Shown here piece by piece: positions 1 through 12,620 of a stretch of 64,000 bases of DNA. The position numbers and the translations under genes are program-made. The first letter of the stretch is position 1. Every line of letters starts with the position of its first letter. The notes beneath the pieces are model-generated. The model was not told the origin of the DNA, searched no databases, and was given only the letters and a program-made list of their open reading frames with translations. The stretch covers positions 24,493,501 to 24,557,500 of the forward strand of contig CM050446.2 of assembly GCA_027563935.2 (NCBI GenBank), given 5' to 3'. This stretch comes from Costus lasius. Its lineage: Eukaryota > Streptophyta > Magnoliopsida > Zingiberales > Costaceae.

Positions 1-1510
1 AATACACGTGAGTCAACTTTTGACTCGAGTCCATACACACCCGCGCAGGGGCACTACGGTCGAAACCGCAAGGTTGGGCGTGATCGGCAGAGACAATCCT
101 CCGGACGATCTCCCAGCCGAGGCAGGGACTCAACGTGGATCTCTGCCGTCCCAACTTCAGGTCCGATCCAATTGCGACCAAGCCCAGAGGACGCACCCGG
201 AACCGAGTACGTCAGTCAGGGACTAACGCCAGCACACGGACATTGGCGGGAACGTACGCATTGAGGGCGTCAGAGACGCCCCCACCGCCACATACATTAC
301 CGTCAACGACTTCATTGGACAAGATCAAGCACAACCTCATAACCGGACGTCCAAAAGCAAGGACCCGGTCTACCTCACCGACGTTGGGATAGCCGACGAT
401 TGTCGACGTTGGACCACCCAACGAACAACGACATACGCAGGAATAGAACCTAGCCGCCCCAATTCCGTTGTAGAAGCAGACGACACACGAGCGGCAGAAG
501 AGGAAGCTGGCCGCCTGGGGTCGCGAACGGGAGGCTCCATCACGCGGCGGGCGGAGGCGAGAAAACACGAAGAGGGAGAGCCCATACTGCCAACCAAGTA
601 TACCCCGCAAGCCCGACGACGGAAGGACGGACGGCACACAGAGGAGAAGTCCGTGCGCAGGCGGGGAAGGCGCCTACCGGCGAGCTCGCACGCAGGCGAG
701 CTGGGTTTGGAAATTCTCGCACGCAGGCGAGCTGGGTTTGGAAATTCTCGCACGCAGGCGAGCCGAAACCCGACGAAGACGAGGAGCAGAGGAGCTCGCT
801 ACGGAGCACGAAGGTCGGCCATCGCAGGCAGAAAACGTAGAAGACAATAAAAAAAATCGGCGTCGCCGGCGAGGAACCGAGCCGCCGGAACGAGGACCGA
901 GGAGGCGCCGTAAACGGCAGAGGAAGGTACCTTAGCCGGATTACTCGGATCCTTCCTGTCAGTGACGAAGTAACTGAAGAGCCTTCCAAGGCTTGACCGG
1001 AGGTCAACTGCTACACGGCGACGTCGTCGACGTCGAAGAAGACAAGAGAGAAAGGAGGACCGGGGAACCCCTCACGAACCTCTCCACCCACCCGCACCAC
1101 CGGTTCCGCGAAAATGAGTTCAAGGAGGTCGCCGACGAGCCCGTCGACGCCGGAAGAGGAGAAGCCAAGGAGGAACTCAATGTCGCAACGAGTTTTTGGC
1201 CTTCTTCTCCACACGTTCGTCTCTCTCTGACCTAAACGACGATGTCCCCTTTTCTCCCTCTTTCTCCTCCCCGATTTCTGAGCCAGCCACCTGCCTTCGC
1301 TGACGCGCCCACACCGACGCGACGTCGACACGTCTGCCACGCCAACTCTGTGCGGGCGATCGAATTTCGCCCGTTGGCGAACGATTGGATCCGGGCAGGC
1401 GCCCGATCCATTCCCCATTCATCCGACCCAATTGGATAAGTTACATGGGTTGGGGTGGTTGGGCCGAGGCAGGAATCGGGCCACGCCCAATTCTGGTCCA
1501 AGGCCTAACA
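1..1510 (-). mobile_element. Partial LTR of a Ty3/gypsy chromovirus-like element
   Basis: This block is GC-rich and stops sharply at 1510, where AT-rich DNA begins. Read on the minus strand it starts TGTTAGGCC, a typical LTR start, and near the left window edge it has a sequence (10-30) close to the end of the 39221-40208 LTR: both carry a GAGTCAAA-GTTGACTC palindrome followed by GTGT. The short ORFs inside are long only because the DNA is GC-rich; none looks like a known protein. The element body would lie to the left, outside the window. The family assignment rests on motif likeness and composition, not on a full alignment. Confidence 0.5.
685..763. repeat. 31-bp tandem repeat, about 2.5 copies
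   Basis: Units start at 685, 716 and 747 (the last partial). Each begins CTCGCACGCAGGCGAGC and ends TTTGGAAATT. The two full copies look identical, so the duplication is younger than the LTR that holds it. Confidence 0.85.
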
Positions 1511-1599
1511 ATTAGACATTTTCATTTTCTCTATTATTTGAATATTAGTTTTTGTTAATTTGATTTAAGTTGTGCTTTAACCACTTGTAATACTTTGGC

Positions 1600-2070
1600 C
1601 AATTAGTACTTGTCTTAGATGGTAAGAGAAGGGCCAAGAAGTGAATCTTATCATTAGAAACCCTTAGATTTAACTTGTAGGTTGAAACATGACAGTAGTT
1701 TTTACTTATGAGGGAGTAAATAATTTATCACAGAACTTTAAAGATCTATGTGAGTTGATAAGCCACAAGAGTAGGAGATCAACTAGTTAAATACCATATT
1801 AGGCATCTAAGAGGGGATAATCTATACATTAAGATAAATTCCTTTTAGTTTGATTAATTTTCATTGTAGAAAGAAATGCTTAATATTGTCACATAAACCT
1901 AAAGTCATGAAATTCGTGACTCTGATTTCATTTGATTGTCAATCTCATTTGCTTGATTTTTTTTATTAGTGTGGTTTCTAAAGATTTCCTAATCACAAAT
2001 CTCAAACTTGATTTGCCTAGATTGTAAGATTAGTGATTAGTCCGTACTTGATGTGATATTCGCTAGGGAG
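1600..2070 (+). mobile_element. Degraded Athila-type LTR segment
   Basis: Blocks appear in the same order as in the Athila LTR at 44124-45528: a 'taagccacaagagtaggaga' block (near 1759; counterpart near 45127), an 'aacctaaa' block (near 1897; counterpart near 45285) and a 'tagtccgtacttga' block (near 2038). No clean LTR ends, primer-binding site or target duplication were found. The rest of 1511-2940 is AT-rich, with a TA run near 2290, and shows no gene. Confidence 0.4.
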
Positions 2071-2947
2071 GATAATATTCCCTTCTCGTTCCTCAAGAGA
2101 AAAGCTTCATATGAGATGAGTATAGAGAAATGCTTTTAAATCTTCTTGCACCATAAGATAGACGAAAAATGCTCTATTCATTCATGTGTGTATACCATAA
2201 AGGCAAGATGCTCGAGTGCTTTTAATAGAGATTTAATCTTGTCATACTACAAAACTATAATTTTGAACTATAAATTTGCTTCTAAGTGCATATATATATA
2301 TATTTGGTGGGGAATTTTTCTTTATTTTTGTTGCATTATATAATTGTTATTCCCCAACAATATTTAGATAAACAATTAGTGACTTCAATCCATTGATCAA
2401 TGAAACTTATAAGGCATCAGGCTATTATTAGGCTTCCTTCTAACATGAAGCCATGCGCATATGTGAAAAGGTCATTCTTGCTTAGAGAGTAATCCTATAG
2501 ATATTTAATTGTGGAAATAGTAATGTTCAAAATAGTCATATTGGAATGAGTCAAATTAGATAATCATATGCATAGTAAATAATAATTAAATTATTATTAG
2601 AATTATTATATCTATATACAAAGGTTGTTTCTATTATGTACTTTGACAGAATCTATTTACAATATTAGTAATATCTTCTCTATTTTATTTTAGCATGGTA
2701 CCAAAGCAGGTTATAATCTAACCCTAACTACTTTTATTTACTAGGTGCTAAGGTCTTCTCTAACCCTTGTTGCCTTAGTTATGTTGCCATCTCCACTCTA
2801 ACCATAGCAATTACTAGTTAACTATAAAGCATAAGAATGAAAGCTAAAAGAAACAACACTCAACAAAACAAAGTGCAACAAAGCCACCATAGCAATTAGC
2901 CAATTACTCACATGAGTTGAAGCTAAATGTTGGCATCGAAATGACTA

Positions 2948-2999
2948 CTCGCTCATCACAAGAGAGGAGGAAAACGGATCCAAGAACGTAGGCGGTCGA
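2948..2999 (-). pseudogene. Copy of the nucleolin 5' UTR exon
   Basis: About 52 bp match the leader of the nucleolin gene near 37872-37925, with roughly 80 percent identity by eye, including an unchanged CACAAGAGAGGAGGAAAA core. It looks like a displaced piece of the duplicated nucleolin locus whose exon copies lie at 6485-9259. Its order relative to those copies is not that of the intact gene, so the locus was rearranged after copying. Confidence 0.55.
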
Positions 3000-3342
3000 G
3001 TTAAAATGTCAAGTCAATCAATTGGGTGATTAAGTAATCATTTGTTCACTCAATGAGTCTAGTAAAATAGCAAGACAAATCATTCAACTAGGACAAATTA
3101 GTTTGTAATAGGTAAAATCCAATCGTTCACTTGACTATAGTCGTTTGAGTGAGAAATTACTTGAAAATAATTGTCAAAGTTGGGAACCACTTAGAATAGC
3201 GATTGAGAATGAGTGAAGATCAGTTGGCTATAAATTAGTGGATCGTTAGAGAGAAAACTATAAAGATTAAGGGAGAGTGATATATCAAGTTTCATTGACC
3301 AAGTTAGTTGAGCATAAAGTAGACTAGATTGCTTCGATCAAG

Positions 3343-5061
3343 ATGGATCTTACTCAGGCCGGCCGGGTCACGCTTGCCAAGTCTGTCCTTTCTTCCATCC
3401 CTATTCATCACTTGATTGCTGGTGGCATCGGGCACACCCATCTGGAGCAACTAAATAAACTCATTCGCCACTTCATTTGGGAGAATTCCGCTGCCGCTCA
3501 CGGCCTCCATCTCATCAATTGGGAGACTGTCAGGTTACCCAAGAACTTAGGGGGTCTTCATATTCGGGACTTCACTCTGATCCGTGCTGCTTTGAACGGA
3601 CCTCGGATCCTGGCCCTTCTTAATCAGGAGAATACGGTTTGGGCTCGGCTTTGCACTGCCAAATATGGCCTCTTATCTCCTTGGCATCCCCGGCGGTTCC
3701 CCACGGCGAGTGCTCCTTGGCGCCTTCTTATCCGTGACCTGGGGCTTCTTCGGTCACACCTCTCCAAGATTATCGGTAATGGGAAGTGCACGTCCGTCCT
3801 TATGGATCCATGGTGCTCTTCCATACCTTTGAGTCACATGCCTTCACACTTCGACCCTTCTCTTCCTATTGGGGTTACTGTGGATTCTCTTACCCTCGAT
3901 GGTGATTGGAACTGGGATCTTATTTTGAGGTGGGCTGGGCCTGGTCTTCATAGCACCATTCTCAAGCACAACATCTGTCTTAGTCATGAGGAGGATCGTT
4001 GGATCTGGGATTGCAGTGCGCCGGGTCTTCCCGCCGCTAAGGCCATTTACCGCACGCTCCTCCTCGAGCGCTGTCCCCCGGTCCCTATCCTGCAGCCTTG
4101 GAAGCAATTATGGCGCCTACACCTCCCCTCCAAGGTTAAATCTTTTGGCTGGAAGCTGCTGCATTTTAACCTGCGCGTGACCGATTACGAAGATGGGCTC
4201 TGATTCCTGACTCTACTTGTGTGCTGTGTGGCGCTGAGAGTGAGACCATTAACCACTTGGCCTTTCACTGTCCTTTTGCTTTAGCGGTCTGGAGCAGGAT
4301 ACTTCAAGGTGTTCTGGTGGAGTCTCGCGCACGTACTCTTCTTTTTGAGGGGCATTGGTTCCGCGCTGGCTCTCTCCTCGGTGATGTTTGACCGGAGACC
4401 TTTCTTCTTACTATTTGGCATATTTGGATTATGCGGAATGCGGTGATTTTCCAGGGTGCTCGGGCCTCCTCGGTTTTGATCGCTCAATTAGTTGCAGCGG
4501 ACTTGCGTCTTTGTCAGGAGGCCTTCGCTAGACACCAGAGCTCTGCTGGCCGCCCCCTTCCTCTCAAGACCACCTGGTCCCCCCCCCCCCTCTGACTCTC
4601 TCAAGATCAACACTGATGGCTCCTGGGCCGTCGACTCCTCCGACGCTGGTATGAGCTTCCTCATCTGCGACTCCACCGGTCGGCCGCTCTATGCGGCTGC
4701 CTTCCATAGCTCCTGTGACTCTCCCCTCCAGGCGGAGCTCCTCGCTATTCATGCTGGCATGTGTTATTTTCTCGCCAAGGACAGTTTCCACCTCCCCCCC
4801 TGCATTATTGAAACCGACTCGTTGGAAGCGTTTTCCCTGGTCACTGGGACTCTGCCACCTGCTTCCCTGAGCTATGCTAGCATTCTCCTTGAGATTCGCC
4901 ACTTAGCTCAAGGGTCTGTCTTCCAGTTTAATTTTACCCCAAGGTCGGGGAATGAGCCAGCTAACTGGTTAGCCAATTATGCACGTGTACACAAACTTTG
5001 TCTTTCGTTTGAGGGGAGCCTGCCTCCTGACTTGGCAACTCTCCTCCTTACTGATGTAACC
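3343..5061 (+). pseudogene. LINE ORF2 3' part: zf-RVT and RNase H
   Basis: The first open stretch (to 4203) reads like the C-terminal half of plant LINE ORF2, with GRVTLAKSVLSSIP, LGGLHIRD and a W-rich zf-RVT region (KQLWRLHLPSKVKSFGWKLL). The frame breaks near 4195, after which another frame gives the zinc finger CVLCGAESETINHLAFHC (4215-4273). A third stretch (4492-5061) holds the RNase H domain: INTDGSW with the first catalytic Asp, a QAELLAI motif, ETDS, and a final SGNEPANWLANYA. At least one stop (GDV*, near 4389) also breaks it. No reverse transcriptase core is present, so it could not move on its own. Confidence 0.88.
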
Positions 5062-5112
5062 TAAGGATCTTCCTTTCCCCCCCTTTTTCTATAAAAAAAG
5101 AAAAAAAAAAAA
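3355..5112 (+). mobile_element. 5'-truncated LINE (L1-type with RNase H)
   Basis: The segment lies between two copies of AGATGGATCTTACT (3341-3354 and 5113-5126) and ends in an A-rich tail (5090-5112). Both are marks of target-primed reverse transcription. Only the 3' part of ORF2 is left: the region after the reverse transcriptase, a zf-RVT zinc finger and a C-terminal RNase H domain. Base composition is much richer in GC than the flanks. The insertion is clean at both ends, so it is fairly recent, although the coding frame is already broken. Confidence 0.9.
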
Positions 5113-5126
5113 AGATGGATCTTACT

Positions 5127-5943
5127 TTCTAATCATATCTTCTCCTCCTCAATCATACAAGAAGGAATATTTGGATATCTTCCCTCTCATGCTCAATTCA
5201 ATTATAAGAGACTATAATGACTTACCAATTACCATTTCCCCCTCTTGAGGGATCTTTATATCTTAGTCATTGTCTCGAATTATATAACTTGTTAAAGAAA
5301 AATTATATAATTTCATTAAAATTAAATATCCACAATATATCAAAATTCAAAAACCATGTAAAATAACTATATGATGAAAGTTCGGAAAAAAAAGTACCTA
5401 AAGGTATCACAAATTTGTCACATGCAAGATATTTGACCTTCAATATATGCCAAATCCAATCTCCATACCTAACATATTACCATCTATGTTGGCATAAATA
5501 GTGGGAGAGCTTCTCTAAAACAACTTTCAGTGTTTATCAATAAAAGCAAAGGAGTAGAGTCCTAACACCCTAAGAGATGGAGAGATGTCAAGGGAGAAAT
5601 ATGAATCTCAAAGTGGTGCAAATGACGTGATAATGGCTTAGATAATGTCCCTTCTCTGTTCTATCACCGTTTATCCTTAAACCCTCACTTACTCTTAACT
5701 AGGAAAAACATTTTAGTTTCCCTTAGTGAACCTCGGCTGCAAGCAAAACCCTCTTCACCCTAAAACCCTCACCTACTTTGGCGTGCTCAAATTCATGCCT
5801 AAACTCTGGTGAATATGCATTCAACTCTTTGTCGACATTCGTAGCCTTCATCTAGTGCCCCTTGAAACCTGTGTCTACTCTCGCAACATAGGAGAGGTGT
5901 CGGCATTTTTCTCCCATTGTTATCCATAGTTTTGCATAATGAT
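5127..5943. other. AT-rich stretch, no gene seen
   Basis: I see no coding signal on either strand and no clear repeat structure; long stretches are A/T homopolymer-rich. Confidence 0.5.
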
Positions 5944-6480
5944 AGTAGGTATCATAGAACACTTATTATAGAGCATTTGCACACTATCATAGAACATAAT
6001 CAACCCTCATCCAAATCATGTCAATTTGATGTCAATTGATGCAAGATAGCTAGCTAACAATTACAGTGATTTTTCTTTATTTTTTTATTTTTTTCCTTCA
6101 TTTTTGCCATGAATACTTGTCGTAGAACACTTGTACACTAATGTAGAACTTAGTCAACCCCTTACCCAAAGTAGGGCAACATGATGCCAATTTGATGTCA
6201 ACTAATGCAAGATAGCTAGCTAACAATTGTAGTGATTTTGTTAGCATTTTTTATTCATTTTTCCTTAATTTTTCCCATGAAAACATATTGTAGAACACTT
6301 GCATGCTATCGTAGAATAAAATATTACCAAATCATGCCAACAATTGTAATAATTTTTTTCTTTTTATTCCTTTCATTTTTTTCCATGAACACTTATCATA
6401 GAGCACTTGCATGCTACTGTAGAACTTAGCCAACCTGATGTAGGACAGCTAGCTAACAGCTAACAATTGTAGTGATTTTT
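5944..6480. repeat. Worn tandem repeat, unit about 165 bp, 4 copies
   Basis: Copies start near 5953, 6121, 6287 and 6396. Each opens with a 'TAGAACACTTG' block, continues with 'GTAGAACTTAG-CAACC', 'AAGATAGCTAGCTAACAATT' and 'GTAGTGATTTTT', and ends with a T-rich run and 'CCATGAA'. Copies 3 and 4 are internally deleted. No coding capacity was seen. Confidence 0.7.
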
Positions 6481-6484
6481 TTAA

Positions 6485-6990
6485 AATATCTGGTATTGCA
6501 TTAGGTACAAGTACTTGTACAGACATGTTCTGACATAGACATAAATGTATCATTAATTGGTATGCATAACTGACAATTGTATGGATTAAAAAGGACCTCT
6601 AAGTGGAGCAAACCACTTCTTTGCAGAGCTATCAACTACTTTGGCATTACTTTTTGGTTTCCAAATATAAAAGCACAAATAAAGATACCAAACCTTCAAA
6701 TTTTATTGTAAACATGATACATAAGAAACTAGCAAAGTCACAGTTTTTATGAATTAATAAAACAAAATCTGATATTGAATCATGTACAGGTAGACCCAAC
6801 ACCATTTTCTAACTTCATTGAATATCGCATGCATTAACACATGCTAAAGAGAACAAATTGAAAAACAAAAGAAAATTCATGTGCTTACATTATCCTGTCA
6901 AAATCAGTCACTTTCAGAGCAGTCACTTGTTTCTTTTTTTTCATTTTCAGAATTTACTATAATTGGTTAAAATCCATTGATGATGCTTGA
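6485..6990 (-). pseudogene. Degraded nucleolin exon/intron copy, block 1
   Basis: On the minus strand this reads as the acidic-exon region of the nucleolin gene at 34640-35310. An exon-like stretch near 6597-6655 gives KPKSNAKVVDSSAKK, but its acceptor is TTTGG where the intact gene has TTTAG. A second exon-like stretch near 6897-6950 resembles the ESSDSSESDSDSD block, with indels. Intron sequence between them also matches. The block repeats at 8683-9200, so the copied locus was itself duplicated. It cannot encode a product. Confidence 0.72.
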
Positions 6991-8129
6991 TATTTGCTAA
7001 TTCAAAGCAATTTATTAGTCCAAATGAAGAAAAGTCAAGTAGAAAGAAGGACAATATGAAGCCCAAATAGTGGCCATGCTACCAGATTTAATACAACATG
7101 GTAAGGCTTCAAATCTATAGAGGTGTATCAATATTTGATGTGTATTTGGTTTGGTATGTGTAGACATGTTAGTATCAATGTTTTAAAATTAATTAAAACC
7201 AATACATACCAATGCCTACTAACCTATGATACTGATTAGTACCACCTAAAATATTATATATATACACAAATATATATGCTACATGGTCAATGTACCTTAT
7301 ACATAGTACAAATATAATCTCGTAGATACCATCTGTACCAAATAGTATAAGCCAATTTAGTTGATGAATAAATTGGAAAAGAATATATGTCATATGTTCT
7401 GGTCAACAACTATAAAAGAGTATCACTCAATTTGAAAAAGCAATAAACATCGAAAAATTGCTTACAAAAAAACCTCATTAGTCCTAGAGACCAGGAAATT
7501 AAACTACTCTATATGTTGTGATTTGGATCAATGGGTGAAAAGTCTAATTAAATTATAGACATACATACAGCATGACCAAAAATGGCTAAGTACAAGTTAA
7601 TGCTAGTAGGCCTAGTAAATCATTTATCATGCATGATTTATCGTACATGCATGTATAAATCCTTTCATTTGTGATTAAAATGCCAATCTCACTTGTATAT
7701 TGGATGATACAATGCTCATTTGTTGCATGTTATGAGATTTCTAGCCTGTCAAGCATTTGCTAAACACTAAATAGATATTGTTGTACTTAGATGCTTGAGG
7801 GATTAAGATTCTTGAAAGAGATTTGTGTCGGAGTTTCATATTTTTGAAGAATGCAGTATTGATTTTGACAACAAATTAGCCCAAATAGTTTTGAATGTGT
7901 AATTTTTTTTCTAGCGGAAGAGATTGATGTCATGTGCTGCGCAGGGGTCATAGAGTGGCTAGGTATCACCATCCAACGAGATCAAGATAAATGGCAATCA
8001 ATCAATCAAGATAGACAGGCTTAAATAATCTAGTTGATTTTACTTTTTATATTTTATTTAAAGTTGTAATCATTTTAAATATGTAGTTTTATTACTTATG
8101 TGTGGTTGTATGTCTAACAATATTTTTAT
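6991..8129. other. AT-rich stretch, no gene seen
   Basis: No supported coding region. The part around 7800-7880 resembles 28610-28690 (both have GAAGAGATTT followed by a TCATATTTTGAAGAATG-like run), so it is probably a shared low-copy repeat. Confidence 0.4.
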
Positions 8130-9259
8130 TTTATTTTGCATTTTAGTTTCACAAATAAGTGCAGGTTTTTAAACATGTGGTCTCCCATGACATCAATCTC
8201 CTCAATGATTAATGAGATAATACTAAATTAGTTTTGATAAAGCAAATAAGCAACAAAAAATAAATTAACTTTTTTTAATAGCACGTGGGGATATAGGAAA
8301 TAAACGATCTAAAGTTAAATTTCAATTAACAAAATAATAATTAGTTCACAAACAATATATTGATGGGTAATGTTTGCATCACTCACAACCATAGCATTAT
8401 TCTTCTCATCACTCATGGGTGAGACCTCTAGGATTTTTATAATCAAGAATCTAATAGCATAACATGAACAAAGAAAAGCCAGGTTATTCCTGAAACCTTT
8501 TGCTTCTTTGGTTTCAGCTCATCGTCAGTCTCCTGAGAGCTATCATCTTCTTTAGTCTTACCTTTTGGTTATAAAAGAAAAAGCACAAAGAAAGATATCA
8601 AACCTCAAGTCAAATTTTATTGCAATTATGATACTTAAGAAACTAGCAAAGTCATAATTTACAAGACATAATAAAAAAAATCTGGTATTGCATCAGGTAC
8701 AAGTACATCTACAAACATGTTCTGACTTAGAGATAAATGTATCATTCAATATCATAACTTGGTTAATATAACTGACAATTGTATGCATTAAAGAGGACCT
8801 CTAAGTGGAACTAACCGCTTCTTTGCTAAGCTATCAACTACTTTGGCATTACCTTTTGGTTTCTAAATATAAAAGCATAAAGAAAGATATCAAACCTTCA
8901 AATTTTATTACAAACATGTACATATGAAACTAGCAAAGTCACAATTTTTATGAATTAATAAAACAAAATTTGACATTGCATCATATATAAGTAGACCTAA
9001 CACCATTTTTTGACTAACTAAAAACAAAGATAAATGAACCATGAGATGTAATGACTTGTTAAGGATAACTCAGAAAAGTATGCATTAACACATGCGAAAG
9101 AGAACAAATTGAAAAACAAAAAAAAAAATTCATAGGCTTGCATCATCTTGTCTGAATCAAAGTCACTTTCAAAGGAGTCACTTGATTCTTTTTTCCTGCT
9201 ATAAAAGAAGATGCCAAAATTGAAAATTGAATGGAGGAACTAGATGCACTAATATTAGC
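8130..9259 (-). pseudogene. Degraded nucleolin exon/intron copy, block 2
   Basis: This parallels the nucleolin gene from about 33970 to 35250. Intron sequence near 8270-8330 matches 34025-34085. An exon-like stretch near 8490-8570 matches the KPKGKPKVDDSSDESEE exon, and another near 8800-8865 has an intact TTTAG acceptor and reads KPKGNAKVVDS. The frames are broken by indels. Element A was inserted at the end of this block (9260-9264). Confidence 0.75.
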
Positions 9260-9264
9260 ACAAG

Positions 9265-12200
9265 TGATAAGTTGTATTTACATTATATTTTTCTCTATAT
9301 TTATATGATATTTTGTGATTAATTATATAATTTTATACCAATTTTTAGTGTTTTTATCTTCTACGGTATTGAATCTTTACTTTTTTTTTGTTTTCATAAA
9401 AATACAAGTAAAATTGCCCCCAAAATAATAAATTTTATGAGTTTTGAGACCATGACACGATTCCTGAGAAAAAGAAGAGTTCATATGTCAAATTTAGAGC
9501 GAAACCGAGGTCAAACGCAATTTTTACACCCGTGGCCGTGAGTCATTCACGGGCTGTGAATACACTGTTGTGCAGAAACAGAAACATTCACACCCATGCC
9601 CGTGAACGCTTTAGGGGCCCTGAGTTTTTTCACCCAACTTGATTTTTCACTCTATTCGAATCGAGTCAGAACTCAACCAAACTTTGTAAAAACCTTCTTA
9701 GATGGGTCCTCCACTGATTAAACTATAAAAGACAAGATTTTAAAAGAGATGAGGGGCTTTTTCGGACGAGAATAGACAAAGGCGGCAGCAGGGTGAATTT
9801 TTAAAAGGAAAATCACACAAAGGACCGATTTTGTTGCTCAATCTTCATCTCCTGATCGAAGAGAAGGGTTATCATTACTTTCCCAATGTCTCCTTATAGT
9901 TTTATTCAGTTAGCATGTCAAATTCATCATATTACATGTTGTATTCAAAGAACATGACTGTTTAAACCCTTTTTCACTGATGATTTATGGATTAAACTTG
10001 TTATTTTAAATTTTTATCATGAATTTTATAGGGTTGATTTGATTAGAATTGTGTTTAAATTGTAATTTTACTTTGGCCAAGTGATTTTCTGTTTTACACG
10101 TGTTGTGTCCGCAAGTGCATGGATACTTCGAAGTAATAAAAAGATATCGAACCACAGAGACCTACGTGTTAAGTACCGAGTAATTATTTTCTCACTAGTT
10201 AAGTAAATCGAATACGATGTAAGCAGCAAACGGAAATCACACGAAATACCAGAGAGAAAAGTTGGAAGGAGGGTTTCATCCACCTTAATTTCTATGACTA
10301 GAAAGAAATAAGTGCATCGTCAGTCCACTCTTATTATGATAAAGATATAATTTACTTTATAAAGAAATCATCTCGCTTTCGCGTAGACAATTTACAAAGA
10401 ATCAATCCTCACTTTCGCACAAGATTAATTCAATGCTAAAGATAAATAAATCATTGACAAAGAAATCAAAGATCACTTTCATGAATCCAATCTCTATGTC
10501 AATCATCTCAAGTGAAAACTAAATATTTTCATACTTTAGTTTCACAGGTTCTACTTAAGGTTCTCCAATGATCCGATACTTAATTTCTTACAATATCTTC
10601 ATGTTTAATTCAATAATTCTTCCTAGATCAAATTATCAACAAGGCAATAAACTTCTAAAATCAAGAAATAAAAACAAACCTAATTTCTTATGATGAGTTC
10701 CTAAATCATGATTCTAGGGTTCCAAGTCCTCATAAGTCACTTTTCAGTCCATATCGCAAAAACTCTAAAACATGCTGATAATATAAAACTAAAAAGACTT
10801 AAAGGGAATCATCACATAAACAAAATTATCAAAACAAATGTTCCCTCACGAATCAAGGATCATCTAATCATTATGAAACTAAGGAGATTATATCCTCTGT
10901 CCCAAAAGAAAGTCAATACAATAAAAATTCATTAAAAATCAGAATTCAGATAAAAAAAGAAAACAAGGGTTTTACAGGGGTGTTACTGCTACAGTACTGT
11001 GAATAGTAAATCAAAAATTTCCTTCTCCACCCGAATCTTCTTTCGTTGATTTCTTCCTCGTCTGAACTCCTTTCGATCTGAAATTTCTAGTGTATCTTCT
11101 CCTCCCCTGGGCGAAGCTCTGCTGTAAATTTCGCGGCCTAAGGTGGCCTCTACGCCTCTCGGCGAGAGGCCAAGCCCTAGGGATGCCCTTTACGATTTCT
11201 CCCTCGATTGGTGATGAAATTGGATGATTCCTATTCTCAAATCTTCTCCTCCTCTTATAGAATGATCCCCTTTTTACAGATTTTGAAATCGTGCCCCGGA
11301 TCTTTTTAATTTGGTTTCGAAAAAAATAGATTTTGGAGGCGGCGGAAGACTCGTTCAAAAATATAATTACAGCCCATAATTTTGACTACGACACTACCGT
11401 AAATCATTCTGTGGAAAATTTTCATAAAATTATGGCCCATAAAAAATATTACGGCAGTGCCATAATTTGCTTCTGTGTATTCTGGGCAGGAAATTACAAC
11501 CTGTAAAAATTATCACGGTAGTGGTGTAATCTGGGCAGAAAATTACACCCATAAAAATAATTATGGCAGGGGTGTAATTTTATGACTATCTTTGATTTGC
11601 ATGAAAATTGACAAGCAGCTTCGTCTTGACGTCTGGAATCCATTCGTGTGCTCAGATCTTTCAAAATCCATCAAAATTAGACACTTTTTACCTGAAAATG
11701 ATCAAAAACGAGAAAAGGTATAGATTCCCCAATATTTGAAAAATAAGGCTTAAAAACAAGCAAAAGAGCATAAATATGACACAAAAGACCAATCAAATGA
11801 CACAAAATATACTATGAATTTTTATATCATCGAGACGTCGCGACAAGGACTGAGAGGTGAATCGCGACGTCGGATCTACTCTTTTCAAAATTACGAATCC
11901 AATCACGAGTGTAGTTTGGATTTGTTTGAAAGTTTTATGAATTTTCACAGAACTTAAGGCGCCTATTTATGGTAATCATCACGAGAGTAGAAGATTATCG
12001 TAAATAGGTACCGGATTACGTTTCGAGAGAAGGTAATCTATACATTAAGAAAAATCCATTTCAATGCTTTAATTTCCTGTACAAAGATTTATTTTATTAA
12101 ATTCTTATTCGTCAGCATGGTGAAACCCCGAGTCCCAACTCTCTCCATATTGATTTTACCCGAAACACTTATTTTTGCTCTTTCGCACTTAGAAGATTTC

Positions 12201-12329
12201 AAACGAAAACCATAATTTGATTCATCTAGCTATAAATCGATCGTGTAATTAGTACTTGACCACCATATCTTCGTTGGGAACGATCTTTATGTATTACTTC
12301 GATAAAGTTGTGCATTTGCGGTTGAATCA
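9265..12329 (+). mobile_element. 5' LTR of element A, split by a solo LTR
   Basis: Without the inserted solo LTR the length is about 1.33 kb, in line with the 1303-bp 3' LTR. A dyad block at 9523-9615 carries GTGGCCGTGAG/CACGGGCTGTGAA, and the U5-like part near 12240-12329 has the Athila 'GTGCATTTGCGG' run just before the end. Confidence 0.85.
10101..11832 (-). mobile_element. Solo LTR of Athila family B inside LTR A
   Basis: Read on the minus strand it matches the family B LTR at 43528-55720, both at its start (GATGATATAAAAATT against GATGACACCGAAATT) and near its end (TGCACTTG-GGACAC). Flanks ACACG (10096-10100) and AGACG (11833-11837) fit a 5-bp target duplication with one change. Comparison with the uninterrupted 3' LTR (22395-22430) gives the same junction. 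No internal sequence remains, so LTR-LTR recombination is the likely origin. Confidence 0.8.
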
Positions 12330-12335
12330 GATTTT

Positions 12336-12353
12336 TGGCGCCGTTGCCAGGGA
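12336..12353 (+). other. Primer-binding site of element A (tRNA-Asp)
   Basis: TGGCGCCGTTGCCAGGGA differs at one base from the tRNA-Asp complement used by Athila elements, seen intact at 45535. It starts 6 bp after the LTR end. Confidence 0.85.
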
Positions 12354-12620
12354 TCAAAGCAGCCAATACCAATATAATCATGAGATTTATAGACTAGACA
12401 TTTTTTTTATTTTTTTATTTTTGTTTTGTTTTTTGCATTCTTTTTCTTTATAGTTAATTTAAGTTATTTTTCTCTTTTTGGATTAACATGATGTATGAAC
12501 ATGAGAAGTCAGAAATCATTAAACTAGATATTTTAAGCTTTGTTTTGCATTTCCTATTTTATATTTTGTATTTTTGAATTGTATTGCATAAATTAAAAAT
12601 ATGATATTCATTCAATATCA

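Noticed and set aside
212..1007. Several 120-155 codon ORFs on the minus strand in 1-1510
   Set aside because: GC-rich LTR DNA has few stops by chance; the frames overlap each other and none has a recognisable motif.
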